The position numbers and the translations under genes were made by a program. Below are positions 48,847 to 58,712 of a DNA stretch of 64,000 nucleotides, in pieces. Under the pieces are notes generated by a model, which saw only the letters and a list, made by a program, of their open reading frames with translations, ran no database searches and was not told the origin of the DNA. Numbering within the stretch: the first letter of the stretch is position 1; each line of letters begins with the position of its first letter. This DNA comes from Xylanibacter oryzae DSM 17970 (lineage in GTDB: Bacteria; Bacteroidota; Bacteroidia; Bacteroidales; Bacteroidaceae). Location of the stretch: the NCBI RefSeq assembly GCF_000585355.1, contig NZ_KK073873.1:1328703-1392702 (forward strand). The letters run 5' to 3'.

Positions 48847-50178
48847 ATGGAATTTATAAAAAAAATAGAACAATATATTGAGAAAGACAAGCTCCTGAAT
48901 ATAAACAAAAAATATCTAGTAACATTGTCTGGTGGTGCTGACAGCACTGCCTTACTCATTATAATGCACGACCTTGGATATAATATAGAAGCCGTACACT
49001 GCAATTTCAAATTACGTGGTGAAGAATCAGAGCGTGATGAACAATTTTGTAAATCTCTGTGTTCAAAATATAAAATTAATCTTCACATTACGCACTTCGA
49101 CACACGTTCTTACGCCGAATTACACAAACAAAGTATAGAACTAGCTGCCAGACATCTTCGCTATAAATACTTTGAGCAACTTAAAAAAGATATAAATGCA
49201 GAAGCTATACTTGTAGCTCATCATAAAGATGATAATGTAGAAACAATACTCATGAATATGTTGCGTGGAACTGGTCTACATGGTCTTACTGGAATCCATG
49301 CACGCAGAGACGATATTATACGTCCACTGCTATGTGTAAGAAGATCCGAGATAGAAGAATATTTAAAGTTTATCAACCAAGATTTTGTTACTGATAGCAC
49401 AAACCTTGTTGATGACGTTACTCGCAACAAGATAAGATTGAATGTAATACCAGAATTGCTAAAAGTAAATGAAAATGCAATAGAAAATATTCTATCTACC
49501 GCTAAACATTTATCACAGGCTGAAGAGTACATTGAAACGACTATAAAAGATAAATGCGATAGTATAAAGTTAGAAAATAATACTGAAAATATTTCGACAG
49601 AAAATATTACAGAATATGGACTTTATCTTCGAATAAAAAAATATGGGTTCAATTATAAGATTATAGAAGAAATATACAATAATATCAATTGCGGTATAGG
49701 TAAAATATATCACTCTGGACTATATGAACTTCTTATAGACAGAAATTCTATTATTATTCAAACGGAATCAGAGCCTTTCAAAGAAATGAAGATACCAGAA
49801 CAAGGTACTTACATAATAAATTCTACTGTAAACAAAGCTATCGAACAAAGAATCATCATTAGCTTTAGTGACATAACAGAGAAATTCTCTATACCAAGAA
49901 AGAGCAATAAAATAGCATTAGACGCTGATAAAGTTAAGTTTCCATTAATTCTTAGACCTGCAAAAGATGGCGACCGCTTTCATCCTTTCGGAATGCGTGG
50001 AACCAAACTAGTTAGCGACTTTCTAACTGACCTCAAATATAATTTGTTTAAGAAACGTGCTCTACTGGTCTTAGAAGATAAGAGAGGCGAGATTATTTGG
50101 ATTGTAAACGAGCGTCCATCAGAGAACTGTCGTATAACAGAGGACAGTAAACGCGCAATCCTAATAGAATTGAAATAG
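48847..50178 (+). CDS. tilS: tRNA(Ile)-lysidine synthase
   Basis: Changes C34 of the CAU-anticodon isoleucine tRNA to lysidine, which is essential for AUA decoding; 443 residues. The PP-loop SGGADS is at 28-33, with HCNFKLRGEESERDEQFC and VAHHKDDNVETILMNMLRGT after it. The C-terminal TilS domain (about 350-440) contains RPAKDGDRFHPFGMRGTKLV. It starts 46 bases after the helicase and ends 13 bases from the oppositely directed UpxY gene. Confidence 0.95.
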   Translation: MEFIKKIEQYIEKDKLLNINKKYLVTLSGGADSTALLIIMHDLGYNIEAVHCNFKLRGEESERDEQFCKSLCSKYKINLHITHFDTRSYAELHKQSIELAARHLRYKYFEQLKKDINAEAILVAHHKDDNVETILMNMLRGTGLHGLTGIHARRDDIIRPLLCVRRSEIEEYLKFINQDFVTDSTNLVDDVTRNKIRLNVIPELLKVNENAIENILSTAKHLSQAEEYIETTIKDKCDSIKLENNTENISTENITEYGLYLRIKKYGFNYKIIEEIYNNINCGIGKIYHSGLYELLIDRNSIIIQTESEPFKEMKIPEQGTYIINSTVNKAIEQRIIISFSDITEKFSIPRKSNKIALDADKVKFPLILRPAKDGDRFHPFGMRGTKLVSDFLTDLKYNLFKKRALLVLEDKRGEIIWIVNERPSENCRITEDSKRAILIELK

Positions 50179-50191
50179 AAACATAAAACGA

Positions 50192-50725
50192 TTATTCTAC
50201 CTTTTCAAGCATTGAAGGATGCACGAAAGTTGTTGCTACAGCCGCCAATCCATCAACAACGACTACTACACATCTGTCTTTATGTATTCGTGTAAGGTAC
50301 CCTTCAACACCTTCAAATGGTCCTCCAGCAACACGCACAAAGTCACCCTTTTTAAAGAATTCAATATCCTTGCTTGTAAAATAAGTAATTCCATCCAATT
50401 CCATATCACATACTTTTCTAAAATTAATCATTTGGTTATCCGGTATTGTTATGGGTTCCTTCGTTGATGGGTTAATCAACCATCTAAAAGCATTCGAAGA
50501 CCCAGAAGTAATAATTTTCAATGACTTGATATATTCTTTAGTACTTTTTACAAAAACCAAATTATGTATTGCAGGCTTCAATACTCGTTTTCTTTTACCA
50601 TCCTTCTCGCTGAATCCATATTGCATCGGGACATACGTTTCAATCCCCTTTCCATCAAAATAAGCCTTAAGCTTTTGTTCTCTACAATATGATGTACCAA
50701 GTGCATACCATTTAGTTTCTTCCAT
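50192..50725 (-). CDS. UpxY-family transcription antiterminator (NusG-like)
   Basis: NusG-type factor of 177 residues. An NGN domain (about 1-100, start KWYALGTSYCREQKLKAYF) is followed by a linker and a KOW motif (FFKKGDFVRVAGGPFEGVEG, about 125-145). In Bacteroides, UpxY proteins open capsule operons and stop premature termination there. Here the gene is alone: its downstream neighbour is the convergent tilS, and no polysaccharide genes share its strand. It has its own promoter with a short leader. It may act on a distant locus. Confidence 0.87.
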   Translation of the reverse strand: MEETKWYALGTSYCREQKLKAYFDGKGIETYVPMQYGFSEKDGKRKRVLKPAIHNLVFVKSTKEYIKSLKIITSGSSNAFRWLINPSTKEPITIPDNQMINFRKVCDMELDGITYFTSKDIEFFKKGDFVRVAGGPFEGVEGYLTRIHKDRCVVVVVDGLAAVATTFVHPSMLEKVE

Positions 50726-50757
50726 AATAAGATTTTGCAGTTCTCTTTATTTGCCAG

Positions 50758-50786
50758 CAAAGTTAAATATAAAAATGGAAAAACAA
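50758..50786 (-). promoter_or_regulatory. Promoter of the UpxY gene
   Basis: On the minus strand TTG (50784-50786) and TAACTTTG (50758-50765) are 18 bases apart. The leader to the ATG at 50725 is about 27 bases, too short for an obvious antitermination structure. Confidence 0.6.
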
Positions 50787-50825
50787 TAATAGAGATGTAT
50801 AATTTTAACCAATTAAGCAAAAAAA

Positions 50826-50857
50826 CAGGGTTTGGAATAATTATATTCCAAACCCTG
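50826..50857 (-). terminator. Terminator of the large TonB receptor gene
   Basis: A perfect 14-bp stem (50826-50839 with 50844-50857) with loop ATTA lies 22 bases after the receptor stop. On the minus strand it is followed by TTTTTG. Confidence 0.88.
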
Positions 50858-50879
50858 CATTATATAGTTTTACTATCGA

Positions 50880-53800
50880 TTAATTGAAGTAATACTTCAC
50901 GCCAATCTGTAGTTTCCAGCATTGTGCATAATCATGATTGAATTCCCATGTATGTGTGATTGCTGATTTATCAGAATTTGTATTCATTGAGAAGTAAGGA
51001 GTTCCTGTGTTATCTACTTTGTCTACTTTCAAAATCTGACCATTAGCACAAGATAACATATTCTTCTCTACGCCCCACTTAGAATTAAAGAGGTTACCAA
51101 CATTCATGATATCCAAACTCAACTGCAATGTATGTTTTGTCTGACCTACGTTCAATTTGAAATCGTGTGCCCATTTGAAATCGAATCTGTGAACAAAAGG
51201 TGCTCTTGCACTATAAGCTTCAGCGTACTGCCCCTTATGATTCTTAAGATATGAGTCTTGATTTACGAAATCCCAGAATACTTTACGGTCTGCATCGTTG
51301 GTAAATTTTATTTCACTATCATTAGCAGGTATATACATCAAATCAGATCTTAAACCATCTCCATTGATATCTCCTGAGTAGCAGAAACTATATCCAGAAG
51401 GTGAATAACCTGTATAGAATAACGAGAACAAGTCATTATTATGCTTATATGCAATTGAAGCAATTAGACGATCGGGAATAACATATTGAGAGTTTTGCAC
51501 TCCACTGAAATTAGGTCCAGTTACTGTATAAAGTCCACTCCAAGCAGAAGATGCATTAGAACCTGGCATACCTGTAATTTCTTTCATGACAGTATGTGTA
51601 TAAGCAACCATAATGTTCAAGTCCTTAACAGGTTGTGCGTTCAACGTAATGTTAGCAGTCCATCCATATCCTTTATGTGTATTAGTTAGTACACAAGCAT
51701 TTGATATAGTATTATAATATGTATAATTTGCAGGATAAATATAACGGTTATCTGCTCCACTAAGTTTTGACCAAGTATCATCAATAGGCTTGATATTATA
51801 GTTGTCAAGCATTACATCGTTAATTTTTCTAGTATAAGTGTATTCTCCAGTTACAGTTAATGGGAATGATACAGGAATTTGATAATCAACAGCTATAGAG
51901 CTTTTCCAAACCTGTGGCATTTTGAAATTATGGTCTACACCAGCTATTGCACTAGGAACAGTTCCCTGATCAGGAGTTATAGTAGCAGGAGCGCCCAATA
52001 ATGTCCTGATTTGATTAACATCCGTTACTAAACCACCAGCGAACTGCTGAAGACGTGGATCTACAGATGTAGCTGCTCCTTTACTATTGTATTTTGTTGA
52101 TGCAATAACAAGGTTCTGAACCATACCTGAATTTGTAGGCATATTAGTAAAGAATACCAAAGGAAGACGACCTGCGAACAAACCAGTACCGCCACGAACT
52201 ACTAAACTTTTATTTCCCAAAACATCCCATGTAAAACCTAAACGAGGAGATACCTGAATGTTTGTACTTGGCCATGAACCAGTATCAATATGACGGCCAC
52301 CAAAATCAAGATTATAGATTGCGTTATTGCGAACGACATCATCGTTATTGAATGTGATATTATCAAAACGAATACCACCAGTTAATTTAAGGTTATCGAT
52401 AACATTCCACTCATCCTGCAAGTAAAGTCCGTATTGATTAAATGAAACCGATGCTGCAGGGTTATTATTTCCATTATAACCGTATGTCAAGGCAACTGTC
52501 TCTGGAGTAGCTCCGTTTAGAAAATCATCAATATTACGATATCTATAATATCCTGTGCCATTACGCATATAAGAGTTAAGCGCTGACTGGTGTTCATAAC
52601 TTAGTCCAGCTGTAATTTTATGATTTCCTACGAAATAGGTGAAATTATCAGTAAGAGTAGTAACTTTATTTTCTACCTTATTATTGTAAGTAAAAAGTTC
52701 ATATCCAAGAGAAATATAAGGGTCTATATTAGGAGCCGTATTTCCATTTAATATATCAATGAACGGGAAATTTGATGAATTTGTACCACGAACATCTTGA
52801 ATATTACTATAAGTAAATAACAACTGATTAGATATCTTTTCTCCAAAACGACTATTCAAGTCTGCAGAAACTGTGCTTATTTTGTTTTCCATTGAATAAG
52901 CTGAATTTGCATATGTCATTGAATATGCTGAAGCACGAGGCTCTGTATAAGGTGTTTTGGTATATGCATCGCTTGAATTAGCTGCAGGCATATTCCACGA
53001 CTTGTCTTTGGTATAGTTATAACGCAAAGCCAAATGATGGTTATTTGTGATATTCCAATCCAAACGAGCTAATAACTTTGAGTTATTCTCATCTGATGGG
53101 AAATCTGTAAAAGAACCTGGATCATAACCATATTTATTCTTTACAAAATCAGAAACTTTCTGTAAATCTGCAGTCTTTGTGAGAGATATATATTTTGTTA
53201 TATCAGATACGCCATTGTCAGAACCTTGCCATCTGTTTATTACATTAGGAATTTTAGAGTGCTCAAAATTAGTAAAGAAGAATAGTTTATTTTTAATAAT
53301 TGGGCCACCCAATGTAAATCCATAAGTAGTGTTGCGGTTTATTCCACGCTCGCCAAGATCTGCATTGTTTATACGGTTACCATGCATATTCTCATTATTA
53401 TAATAAACATATGCAGTACCTTTGAATGTATTAGTACCTGACTTTGTTACGGCGTTAATACCACCACCAATAAAGTTTGACTGACGTACATCGTAAGGTG
53501 CAACAACAACCTGTACTTCATCTATAGCATCCATTGATATTGGATTACCTCCACCAGGAAGGTTTGAGCTAAGACCAAAGTTATTGTTAAGGTTTGCTCC
53601 ATCTAAACGGAAGTTTGTAGAACGACCATCGCCTCCAGCGAAACTCATTCCATTTGCATAAGGAGATATACGTGCAATATCAGATATACTTCTGCTTATT
53701 GTTGGTATACTAGCAATCTGTGTATTGCTGATGTTTGTTGTTGCTCCGGTTTTCTCTTTTGAGAATTTTGATGCACGTCCACTTACTACAACTTCACCAA

Positions 53801-54149
53801 GTTGCTGAGCATCTTCCTGCAAATTTACATTAAAAGAGGATGTCTCACCAAGTGACAATTGCACATTGTTTATTTCTTTAGGTTTATTGCCTACATAAGA
53901 AATAACAATCTGGTAAGGACCTCCAACACGCATACCCAGAATGGTAAAGCGTCCATTTTCGTTAGTAGCAGCACGGTAGACTGTTCCAGAAGGTTTGTGA
54001 ATGGCTGTAACCGTAGCTCCAACCACTACTTGATCTTGTGAAGTAATCTTTCCGTTAATGCCTGATGTAGTAACCTGTGCTAGGGCTGTAGTAGTATTTG
54101 CGAATACGCAAACAACTGCAATTAAACACGTTAGAATCAATCTTTTCAT
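50880..54149 (-). CDS. TonB-dependent receptor, Oar-like, with carboxypeptidase-regulatory domain
   Basis: Large outer-membrane receptor of 1089 residues. Signal peptide about 1-24; carboxypeptidase-regulatory-like domain about 28-112; plug domain about 130-245, with GATTNISNTQIASIPTISRS and the NFIGGGINAVTKSGTNTFKG segment characteristic of the Oar-like group; then a barrel of some 22 strands ending in KLQIGVKYYFN. The family transports or secretes substrates that are mostly undefined. No SusD-like partner is next to it, so glycan uptake is less likely. It is monocistronic with a strong terminator. Confidence 0.92.
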   Translation of the reverse strand: MKRLILTCLIAVVCVFANTTTALAQVTTSGINGKITSQDQVVVGATVTAIHKPSGTVYRAATNENGRFTILGMRVGGPYQIVISYVGNKPKEINNVQLSLGETSSFNVNLQEDAQQLGEVVVSGRASKFSKEKTGATTNISNTQIASIPTISRSISDIARISPYANGMSFAGGDGRSTNFRLDGANLNNNFGLSSNLPGGGNPISMDAIDEVQVVVAPYDVRQSNFIGGGINAVTKSGTNTFKGTAYVYYNNENMHGNRINNADLGERGINRNTTYGFTLGGPIIKNKLFFFTNFEHSKIPNVINRWQGSDNGVSDITKYISLTKTADLQKVSDFVKNKYGYDPGSFTDFPSDENNSKLLARLDWNITNNHHLALRYNYTKDKSWNMPAANSSDAYTKTPYTEPRASAYSMTYANSAYSMENKISTVSADLNSRFGEKISNQLLFTYSNIQDVRGTNSSNFPFIDILNGNTAPNIDPYISLGYELFTYNNKVENKVTTLTDNFTYFVGNHKITAGLSYEHQSALNSYMRNGTGYYRYRNIDDFLNGATPETVALTYGYNGNNNPAASVSFNQYGLYLQDEWNVIDNLKLTGGIRFDNITFNNDDVVRNNAIYNLDFGGRHIDTGSWPSTNIQVSPRLGFTWDVLGNKSLVVRGGTGLFAGRLPLVFFTNMPTNSGMVQNLVIASTKYNSKGAATSVDPRLQQFAGGLVTDVNQIRTLLGAPATITPDQGTVPSAIAGVDHNFKMPQVWKSSIAVDYQIPVSFPLTVTGEYTYTRKINDVMLDNYNIKPIDDTWSKLSGADNRYIYPANYTYYNTISNACVLTNTHKGYGWTANITLNAQPVKDLNIMVAYTHTVMKEITGMPGSNASSAWSGLYTVTGPNFSGVQNSQYVIPDRLIASIAYKHNNDLFSLFYTGYSPSGYSFCYSGDINGDGLRSDLMYIPANDSEIKFTNDADRKVFWDFVNQDSYLKNHKGQYAEAYSARAPFVHRFDFKWAHDFKLNVGQTKHTLQLSLDIMNVGNLFNSKWGVEKNMLSCANGQILKVDKVDNTGTPYFSMNTNSDKSAITHTWEFNHDYAQCWKLQIGVKYYFN

Positions 54150-54192
54150 AACAGTTCGTTTTGTGTGTGATTATAAATTAATATTACGTCGG

Positions 54193-54200
54193 CAAAATTA
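54193..54200 (-). promoter_or_regulatory. -7 box of the large TonB receptor gene
   Basis: TAATTTTG on the minus strand, 44 bases before the ATG at 54149. No -33 box at standard spacing. Confidence 0.45.
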
Positions 54201-54330
54201 AATAAAATTTCTCAAATAAACATTACATTTGTGTTAAAATTGAAAATATACTGCATAAACTGGACAATACGAAGAAAAAAATATTAATAAAATTGAGACT
54301 TGCAAAACTGAAAAATTAAAAAATTATATA

Positions 54331-54338
54331 TATCTTTG
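54331..54338 (+). promoter_or_regulatory. -7 box of the M6 metalloprotease operon
   Basis: TATCTTTG, 28 bases before the ATG at 54366. It overlaps the TTG that would start the longest frame, which rules that start out. Confidence 0.5.
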
Positions 54339-54365
54339 CATCCAAATTTAATCGAACCTGGGAAA

Positions 54366-56138
54366 ATGAAGAAATTCGTTCTTACGTCTATATTTTTTAT
54401 GACAGTAATTACATTTGCGCTAGCTGTAAAGATTAAACCTGGCCCTAGGTTAATGACACAGTCTGATGGAACTATTATTACCGTATATGGATATGGCGAT
54501 GAGAATATGCACTATTATATGACCTCTGATAACATTCTACTTTATAACAGTGGCAGTAATTTTTATATTGCTAAAATTGATAGTACCAATGGTGTATTAT
54601 CTTCTACCGGAATATTAGCCCATAATTATGGACATAGATCTAAAGAGGAAGCAATGGCGATAGGAAAGCAGAATACTAATTATTTCTTTAACGCAAAACC
54701 AATAGAACATGTAAATTCAAAAAAGTTATATGAAAACATTGCGAACAACAGCACTTATTTTCCACATACAGGTACACCAAAAGCTCTAGTAATATTAGTA
54801 CAATTTTCAGATACTATATTTAAGATAAAGAACCCCAAATATATTTTTGATAAGTATCTGAACGCAACTTCTTTTGATGAAAAAAGAGATGGAACTTTAG
54901 CTCTTAACTATGGAAGTGTAGCACAGTACTTTTCTGATATGAGCGGTGGAAGATTCCGCCCTCAATTTGATGTTTATGGTCCTGTAACACTACAACATCC
55001 ATCCAGTTATTACGGCAGTGGTGATGATAATATAGAAAACCTTATTCCAGATGCATGCAAAGCTGTAGATGACTCTGTCGATTTTTCGAAGTATGATGCT
55101 AATGGAGATGGAAAAGTAGACCTATTATATATAATATATGCAGGATATTCTCAATCAATAACAAGTTATTCTGATGATCTATGGCCTAAGTCAGGTACCA
55201 ATGGTTCTTTTGGTTATTATGACGGTAAACAAGTATATAGATATGGAATAAATAATGAATTAAATTATACATGGAAAGGTTATATGAATGACCATAAAAC
55301 ATATATAAACGGAATAGGACTTTTCTGCCATGAATTTTCTCATTGTATGGGAATGCCAGACACATATTCAACAACATCTCCTGCCAACAAATTAGATAAT
55401 CAGGAAATGGAAATGTGGGATTTGATGGATGGAGGTGAATATACGAATAACGGATATTGCCCTACCCCATATACAGCTTGGGAAAAAGAATCAATGGGGT
55501 GGATTAAAATCGATACCCTTAAGACACCATCCAATATTACAATGTTGCCTCTTAATGAAGGGGGCAAAGCTTATAAAATAATAAATGATGCAGCCAGCAA
55601 CGAATACTACACATTAGAAAATATACAAAATACAGGTTGGAATTCGAGTGCTTATGGCCATGGCCTGCTTATATCACATGTTAATTATATACCATCGTAC
55701 TTTTATCTAGGTCAAAGTCCAAATAATATTCCAGGTAAACCATACATGACTGTATTTCCTGCTGATGGTATTTTATATAATATAAGCAATACAACTATTT
55801 CTAGTGATGAATATTATATATCTCATGCCGGTGATCCGTTCCCTGGAACTAGCAAGACCACATCCTTTACAGATACTACAACAATAATAAAATCTATTGT
55901 ATATAATGGAGCTACCGGTTATATGAGCAAACCAATAACTAATATAGCAGAGGCGGCCGATGGTACTATAACTTTCCGTTTCATGGGTGGAGATACAAAC
56001 AGTATTGAAAATGCAATAATAGACAATAATAAAGAAGACAATAAAATATATTCAACAAATGGGATGTATTTAGGCACTAATATGTCAATACTTCCAAAAG
56101 GTATATACATAATAAATCGAAAAAAAATAATAAAATAA
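54366..56138 (+). CDS. Secreted M6 family metalloprotease with T9SS-like tail
   Basis: Zinc metalloprotease of 590 residues. Signal peptide about 1-22, a propeptide-like region to about 130, then the M6 catalytic domain. The zinc site is intact: His322, Glu323, His326 and Asp332 in HEFSHCMGMPD, with a later Met (WDLMDGG) for the turn. The C-terminus, about 565-590, reads NGMYLGTNMSILPKGIYIIN and ends in basic residues, like type IX secretion sorting domains. It should be exported to the cell surface or medium and degrade proteins. It leads an operon with an MFS permease, DUF4494 and yggS. Confidence 0.9.
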   Translation: MKKFVLTSIFFMTVITFALAVKIKPGPRLMTQSDGTIITVYGYGDENMHYYMTSDNILLYNSGSNFYIAKIDSTNGVLSSTGILAHNYGHRSKEEAMAIGKQNTNYFFNAKPIEHVNSKKLYENIANNSTYFPHTGTPKALVILVQFSDTIFKIKNPKYIFDKYLNATSFDEKRDGTLALNYGSVAQYFSDMSGGRFRPQFDVYGPVTLQHPSSYYGSGDDNIENLIPDACKAVDDSVDFSKYDANGDGKVDLLYIIYAGYSQSITSYSDDLWPKSGTNGSFGYYDGKQVYRYGINNELNYTWKGYMNDHKTYINGIGLFCHEFSHCMGMPDTYSTTSPANKLDNQEMEMWDLMDGGEYTNNGYCPTPYTAWEKESMGWIKIDTLKTPSNITMLPLNEGGKAYKIINDAASNEYYTLENIQNTGWNSSAYGHGLLISHVNYIPSYFYLGQSPNNIPGKPYMTVFPADGILYNISNTTISSDEYYISHAGDPFPGTSKTTSFTDTTTIIKSIVYNGATGYMSKPITNIAEAADGTITFRFMGGDTNSIENAIIDNNKEDNKIYSTNGMYLGTNMSILPKGIYIINRKKIIK

Positions 56139-56145
56139 TATCATT

Positions 56146-57408
56146 ATGAATTTAAAAATACGCCTGATAATAATGAATTTCCTCGAATTTGCTGTTTGGG
56201 GATCTTATCTTACATCTATGGGACGATATTTAGGTAACATAGGTATGAGCACACAAATAGGATGGTTTTATTCAATGCAAGGTATCGTTGCTATTTTTAT
56301 GCCTGCCATAATAGGAATAATAGCTGATAGATGGATTCAAGCACAGCGTTTGTTGGGATTTTGCCATCTAATAGCCGGACTTTTTATGTTTGCGACAGCA
56401 TGGTACGGTTTTACAGCTGGTACACATTCACAATTCAGCATTTTTTTCTCTCTTTATGGTGTCAGTATGGCATTTTATATGCCAACTCTTGCGCTATACA
56501 ATTCAGTAGCATACAATGCTCTGACAAATGCAGGAATGGACACAGTAAAAGACTATCCACCTATCAGAGTCTTTGGCACTATAGGCTTTATCTGTGCGAT
56601 GTGGTTTGTAGATCTTATGGGATTTCAAGCCAATCAAAATCAATTTGCAACATCTGGAGTGCTCAGCATAATGCTGTTCATATATTCATTTTCACTTCCT
56701 CAATGTAAGATAATAAAAGGTTCTCGCAAAAATAAAGACATAATAGAGGCCTTAGGATTGAAAGCCTTTCAGTTATTCAAGCAGAAAAAAATGGCAATAT
56801 TTTTCATTTTCTCAGGATTATTGGGAGTAAGCCTACAAATAACTAATGGTTTTGCAAATCCGTATATTAGCAGTTTTGGGGCTATACAAGAATACGCTGG
56901 AACTTTCGGTGTAAGACATGCAAACATTCTTATATCGCTGTCACAAGTAAGTGAAACTTGTTGTATACTACTTATTCCTTTTTTCATGAAAAGATACGGA
57001 ATAAAAAATGTAATGTTAATAGCAATGTTTGCATGGGTACTCAGATTCGGTCTATTTGGTGTAGGCAATCCTGGTAATGGTGTTTGGATGTTTGTGTTGT
57101 CAATGATTGTTTATGGCGTTGCATTTGACTTTTTCAATGTATCAGGATCACTATTCGTTGATAAAAGTACAGATGAAAGCATAAGATCTAGTGCTCAAGG
57201 CCTTTTCCTTTTAATGACAAACGGTATTGGTGCTACAGTTGGAACACTTGCAGCTCAAGCAATAATAAACCATTACACACATCCCACGCATATAGGTGAT
57301 AATTTTTACACAGTAGGTAATTGGCAAGCATGCTGGCTTATTTTTGCAGGATATGCTTTAGTTATAGGTATTGCCTTTGCACTTATATTCAGACCAAAAA
57401 AAGTATAG
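56146..57408 (+). CDS. Nucleoside:H+ symporter-like MFS permease
   Basis: Twelve-helix transporter of 420 residues of the nucleoside permease group (NupG/XapB-like). The start MNLKIRLIIMNFLEFAVWGS, then YLTSMGRYLG, and PPIRVFGTIGFICAMWFVD are family-type segments. It should import nucleosides with protons across the inner membrane. It starts seven bases after the M6 protease gene. Substrate range cannot be read from the sequence. Confidence 0.85.
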   Translation: MNLKIRLIIMNFLEFAVWGSYLTSMGRYLGNIGMSTQIGWFYSMQGIVAIFMPAIIGIIADRWIQAQRLLGFCHLIAGLFMFATAWYGFTAGTHSQFSIFFSLYGVSMAFYMPTLALYNSVAYNALTNAGMDTVKDYPPIRVFGTIGFICAMWFVDLMGFQANQNQFATSGVLSIMLFIYSFSLPQCKIIKGSRKNKDIIEALGLKAFQLFKQKKMAIFFIFSGLLGVSLQITNGFANPYISSFGAIQEYAGTFGVRHANILISLSQVSETCCILLIPFFMKRYGIKNVMLIAMFAWVLRFGLFGVGNPGNGVWMFVLSMIVYGVAFDFFNVSGSLFVDKSTDESIRSSAQGLFLLMTNGIGATVGTLAAQAIINHYTHPTHIGDNFYTVGNWQACWLIFAGYALVIGIAFALIFRPKKV

Positions 57409-57438
57409 AATAATAACTAATAATATAAATTTAAAAAG

Positions 57439-57924
57439 ATGAGAAGCAGAACAGACAATTGGTTCGAATGCAAAATCAAGTATGAAAAAATGCAGGAAGA
57501 TGGAACCCAAAAGAAAGTAACTGAACAATATACAGTTGATGCACTTAGCTTTACCGAAGCTGAAAAACGCATAATGGAAGAAATGTCAAGCTACATAAGT
57601 GGTGCTTTTGAAGTAAGCGACATAAAGAAAGCTTCTTATAAGGAAGTCTTCTTTGCGGATCTTGACAGTGCTGATAAATGGTACAAGACAAAGGTACAAT
57701 TCATAACTATCGATGAAAAAACAGCAAAAGAAAAACGTTCTAATGTATATTACCTTGTGAATGCAGGCTCTTTCAAGGGTGCTGTTAATAGCGTAATAGA
57801 ATTTATGGGACAAGGTACTATTGATTATTCAATTGCAGCCATAAATGAGACCGCTATTATGGATGTTTATGAATATGGTAAAACAAATTATAACGATAAA
57901 CCAGAATACGAGGAGGCAAAATAA
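57439..57924 (+). CDS. DUF4494 family protein
   Basis: Cytoplasmic-looking protein of 161 residues without signal peptide or membrane helices. It begins MRSRTDNWFECKIKYEKMQE and contains a duplicated beta-alpha unit: residues 8-70 (ECKIKYEK, TEAEKRIMEEM) and 80-150 (KTKVQFITI, FKGAVNSVIEFM) resemble each other. This matches the DUF4494 family of Bacteroidales, of unknown function. It lies between the MFS gene (30 bases) and yggS (two bases), and is probably co-transcribed with both. Confidence 0.85.
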   Translation: MRSRTDNWFECKIKYEKMQEDGTQKKVTEQYTVDALSFTEAEKRIMEEMSSYISGAFEVSDIKKASYKEVFFADLDSADKWYKTKVQFITIDEKTAKEKRSNVYYLVNAGSFKGAVNSVIEFMGQGTIDYSIAAINETAIMDVYEYGKTNYNDKPEYEEAK

Positions 57925-57926
57925 TT

Positions 57927-58601
57927 ATGGAAATTGACGTAGCTAAGAATTTGCACGATGTGCTTGACATTTTGCCTAATGGCGTACGTCTAGTTGCCAT
58001 AAGCAAATACCATCCAAATGAATATCTGGAAGCAGCATATAATGAAGGGCAACGTATTTTTGGAGAGAGCCACGAACAGGAACTTTCAAAAAAATATGAG
58101 ACACTTCCTAAAGATATTGTATGGCACTTTATAGGTCATCTTCAGACAAACAAAGTAAAATATATTGCTCCATATATATCTATGATAGAAGCAGTAGATT
58201 CACTAAAACTTTTAAAAGAAATAAATAAGCAGGCCGAAAAAAGCAAAAGGAGTATTGACGTACTTCTCGAGTTACATATTGCTAAAGAAGAAACAAAATA
58301 CGGTTTATCAATTGATGAATGTCGTAATCTTCTTAAAAATGGAGAATGGCATTATATGAAAAATATCAGAATTTGTGGGTTAATGATGATGGCAAGCAAC
58401 GTTGACGATGAAAATCAGATACGTTCTGAATTTACCAATGCTTCTGATTTTTTTTATGAGATAAAAAAAGATTTCTTTGAGAACGATGATTACTTTAAAG
58501 AACGCTCATGGGGAATGAGCCATGATTACAAAATAGCTTTGCAATGCAATAGTACAATGATACGTGTAGGAACCAAAATATTTGGTCCTAGAGTATACTA
58601 G
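57927..58601 (+). CDS. YggS family PLP-binding protein
   Basis: PLP homeostasis protein of 224 residues (PLPBP/YggS), a single TIM-like barrel of the alanine racemase fold. Lys27 in LVAISKYHPNEY should bind PLP. IFGESHEQEL, WHFIGHLQTNKVKYIAPYI and SWGMSHDYKIAL with the C-terminal GTKIFGPR are conserved family segments. It buffers free PLP and influences amino-acid metabolism. It starts two bases after DUF4494, ending the M6 operon; the only hairpin downstream that could terminate this unit is at 58750-58773. Confidence 0.93.
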   Translation: MEIDVAKNLHDVLDILPNGVRLVAISKYHPNEYLEAAYNEGQRIFGESHEQELSKKYETLPKDIVWHFIGHLQTNKVKYIAPYISMIEAVDSLKLLKEINKQAEKSKRSIDVLLELHIAKEETKYGLSIDECRNLLKNGEWHYMKNIRICGLMMMASNVDDENQIRSEFTNASDFFYEIKKDFFENDDYFKERSWGMSHDYKIALQCNSTMIRVGTKIFGPRVY

Positions 58602-58676
58602 TAGTAAAAAATAGTTAATACGAAAGTTATATCTTTTAATAAATGTTAGGCGTATCATTTTTTATGCATCAAACTA

Positions 58677-58706
58677 TTGCATAATAAAAAAATAACTATA
58701 CCTTTG
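58677..58706 (+). promoter_or_regulatory. Promoter of a candidate small RNA
   Basis: TTG (58677-58679) and TACCTTTG (58699-58706) are 19 bases apart, a full -33/-7 match. No open frame follows before a terminator-like hairpin at 58750-58780. Confidence 0.65.
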
Positions 58707-58712
58707 CAGCGT

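Noticed and set aside
57460..57480. TTCGAA-type T-loop-like string considered as tRNA
   Set aside because: It lies in the first codons of the DUF4494 gene, and no acceptor or anticodon stem can be formed around it.
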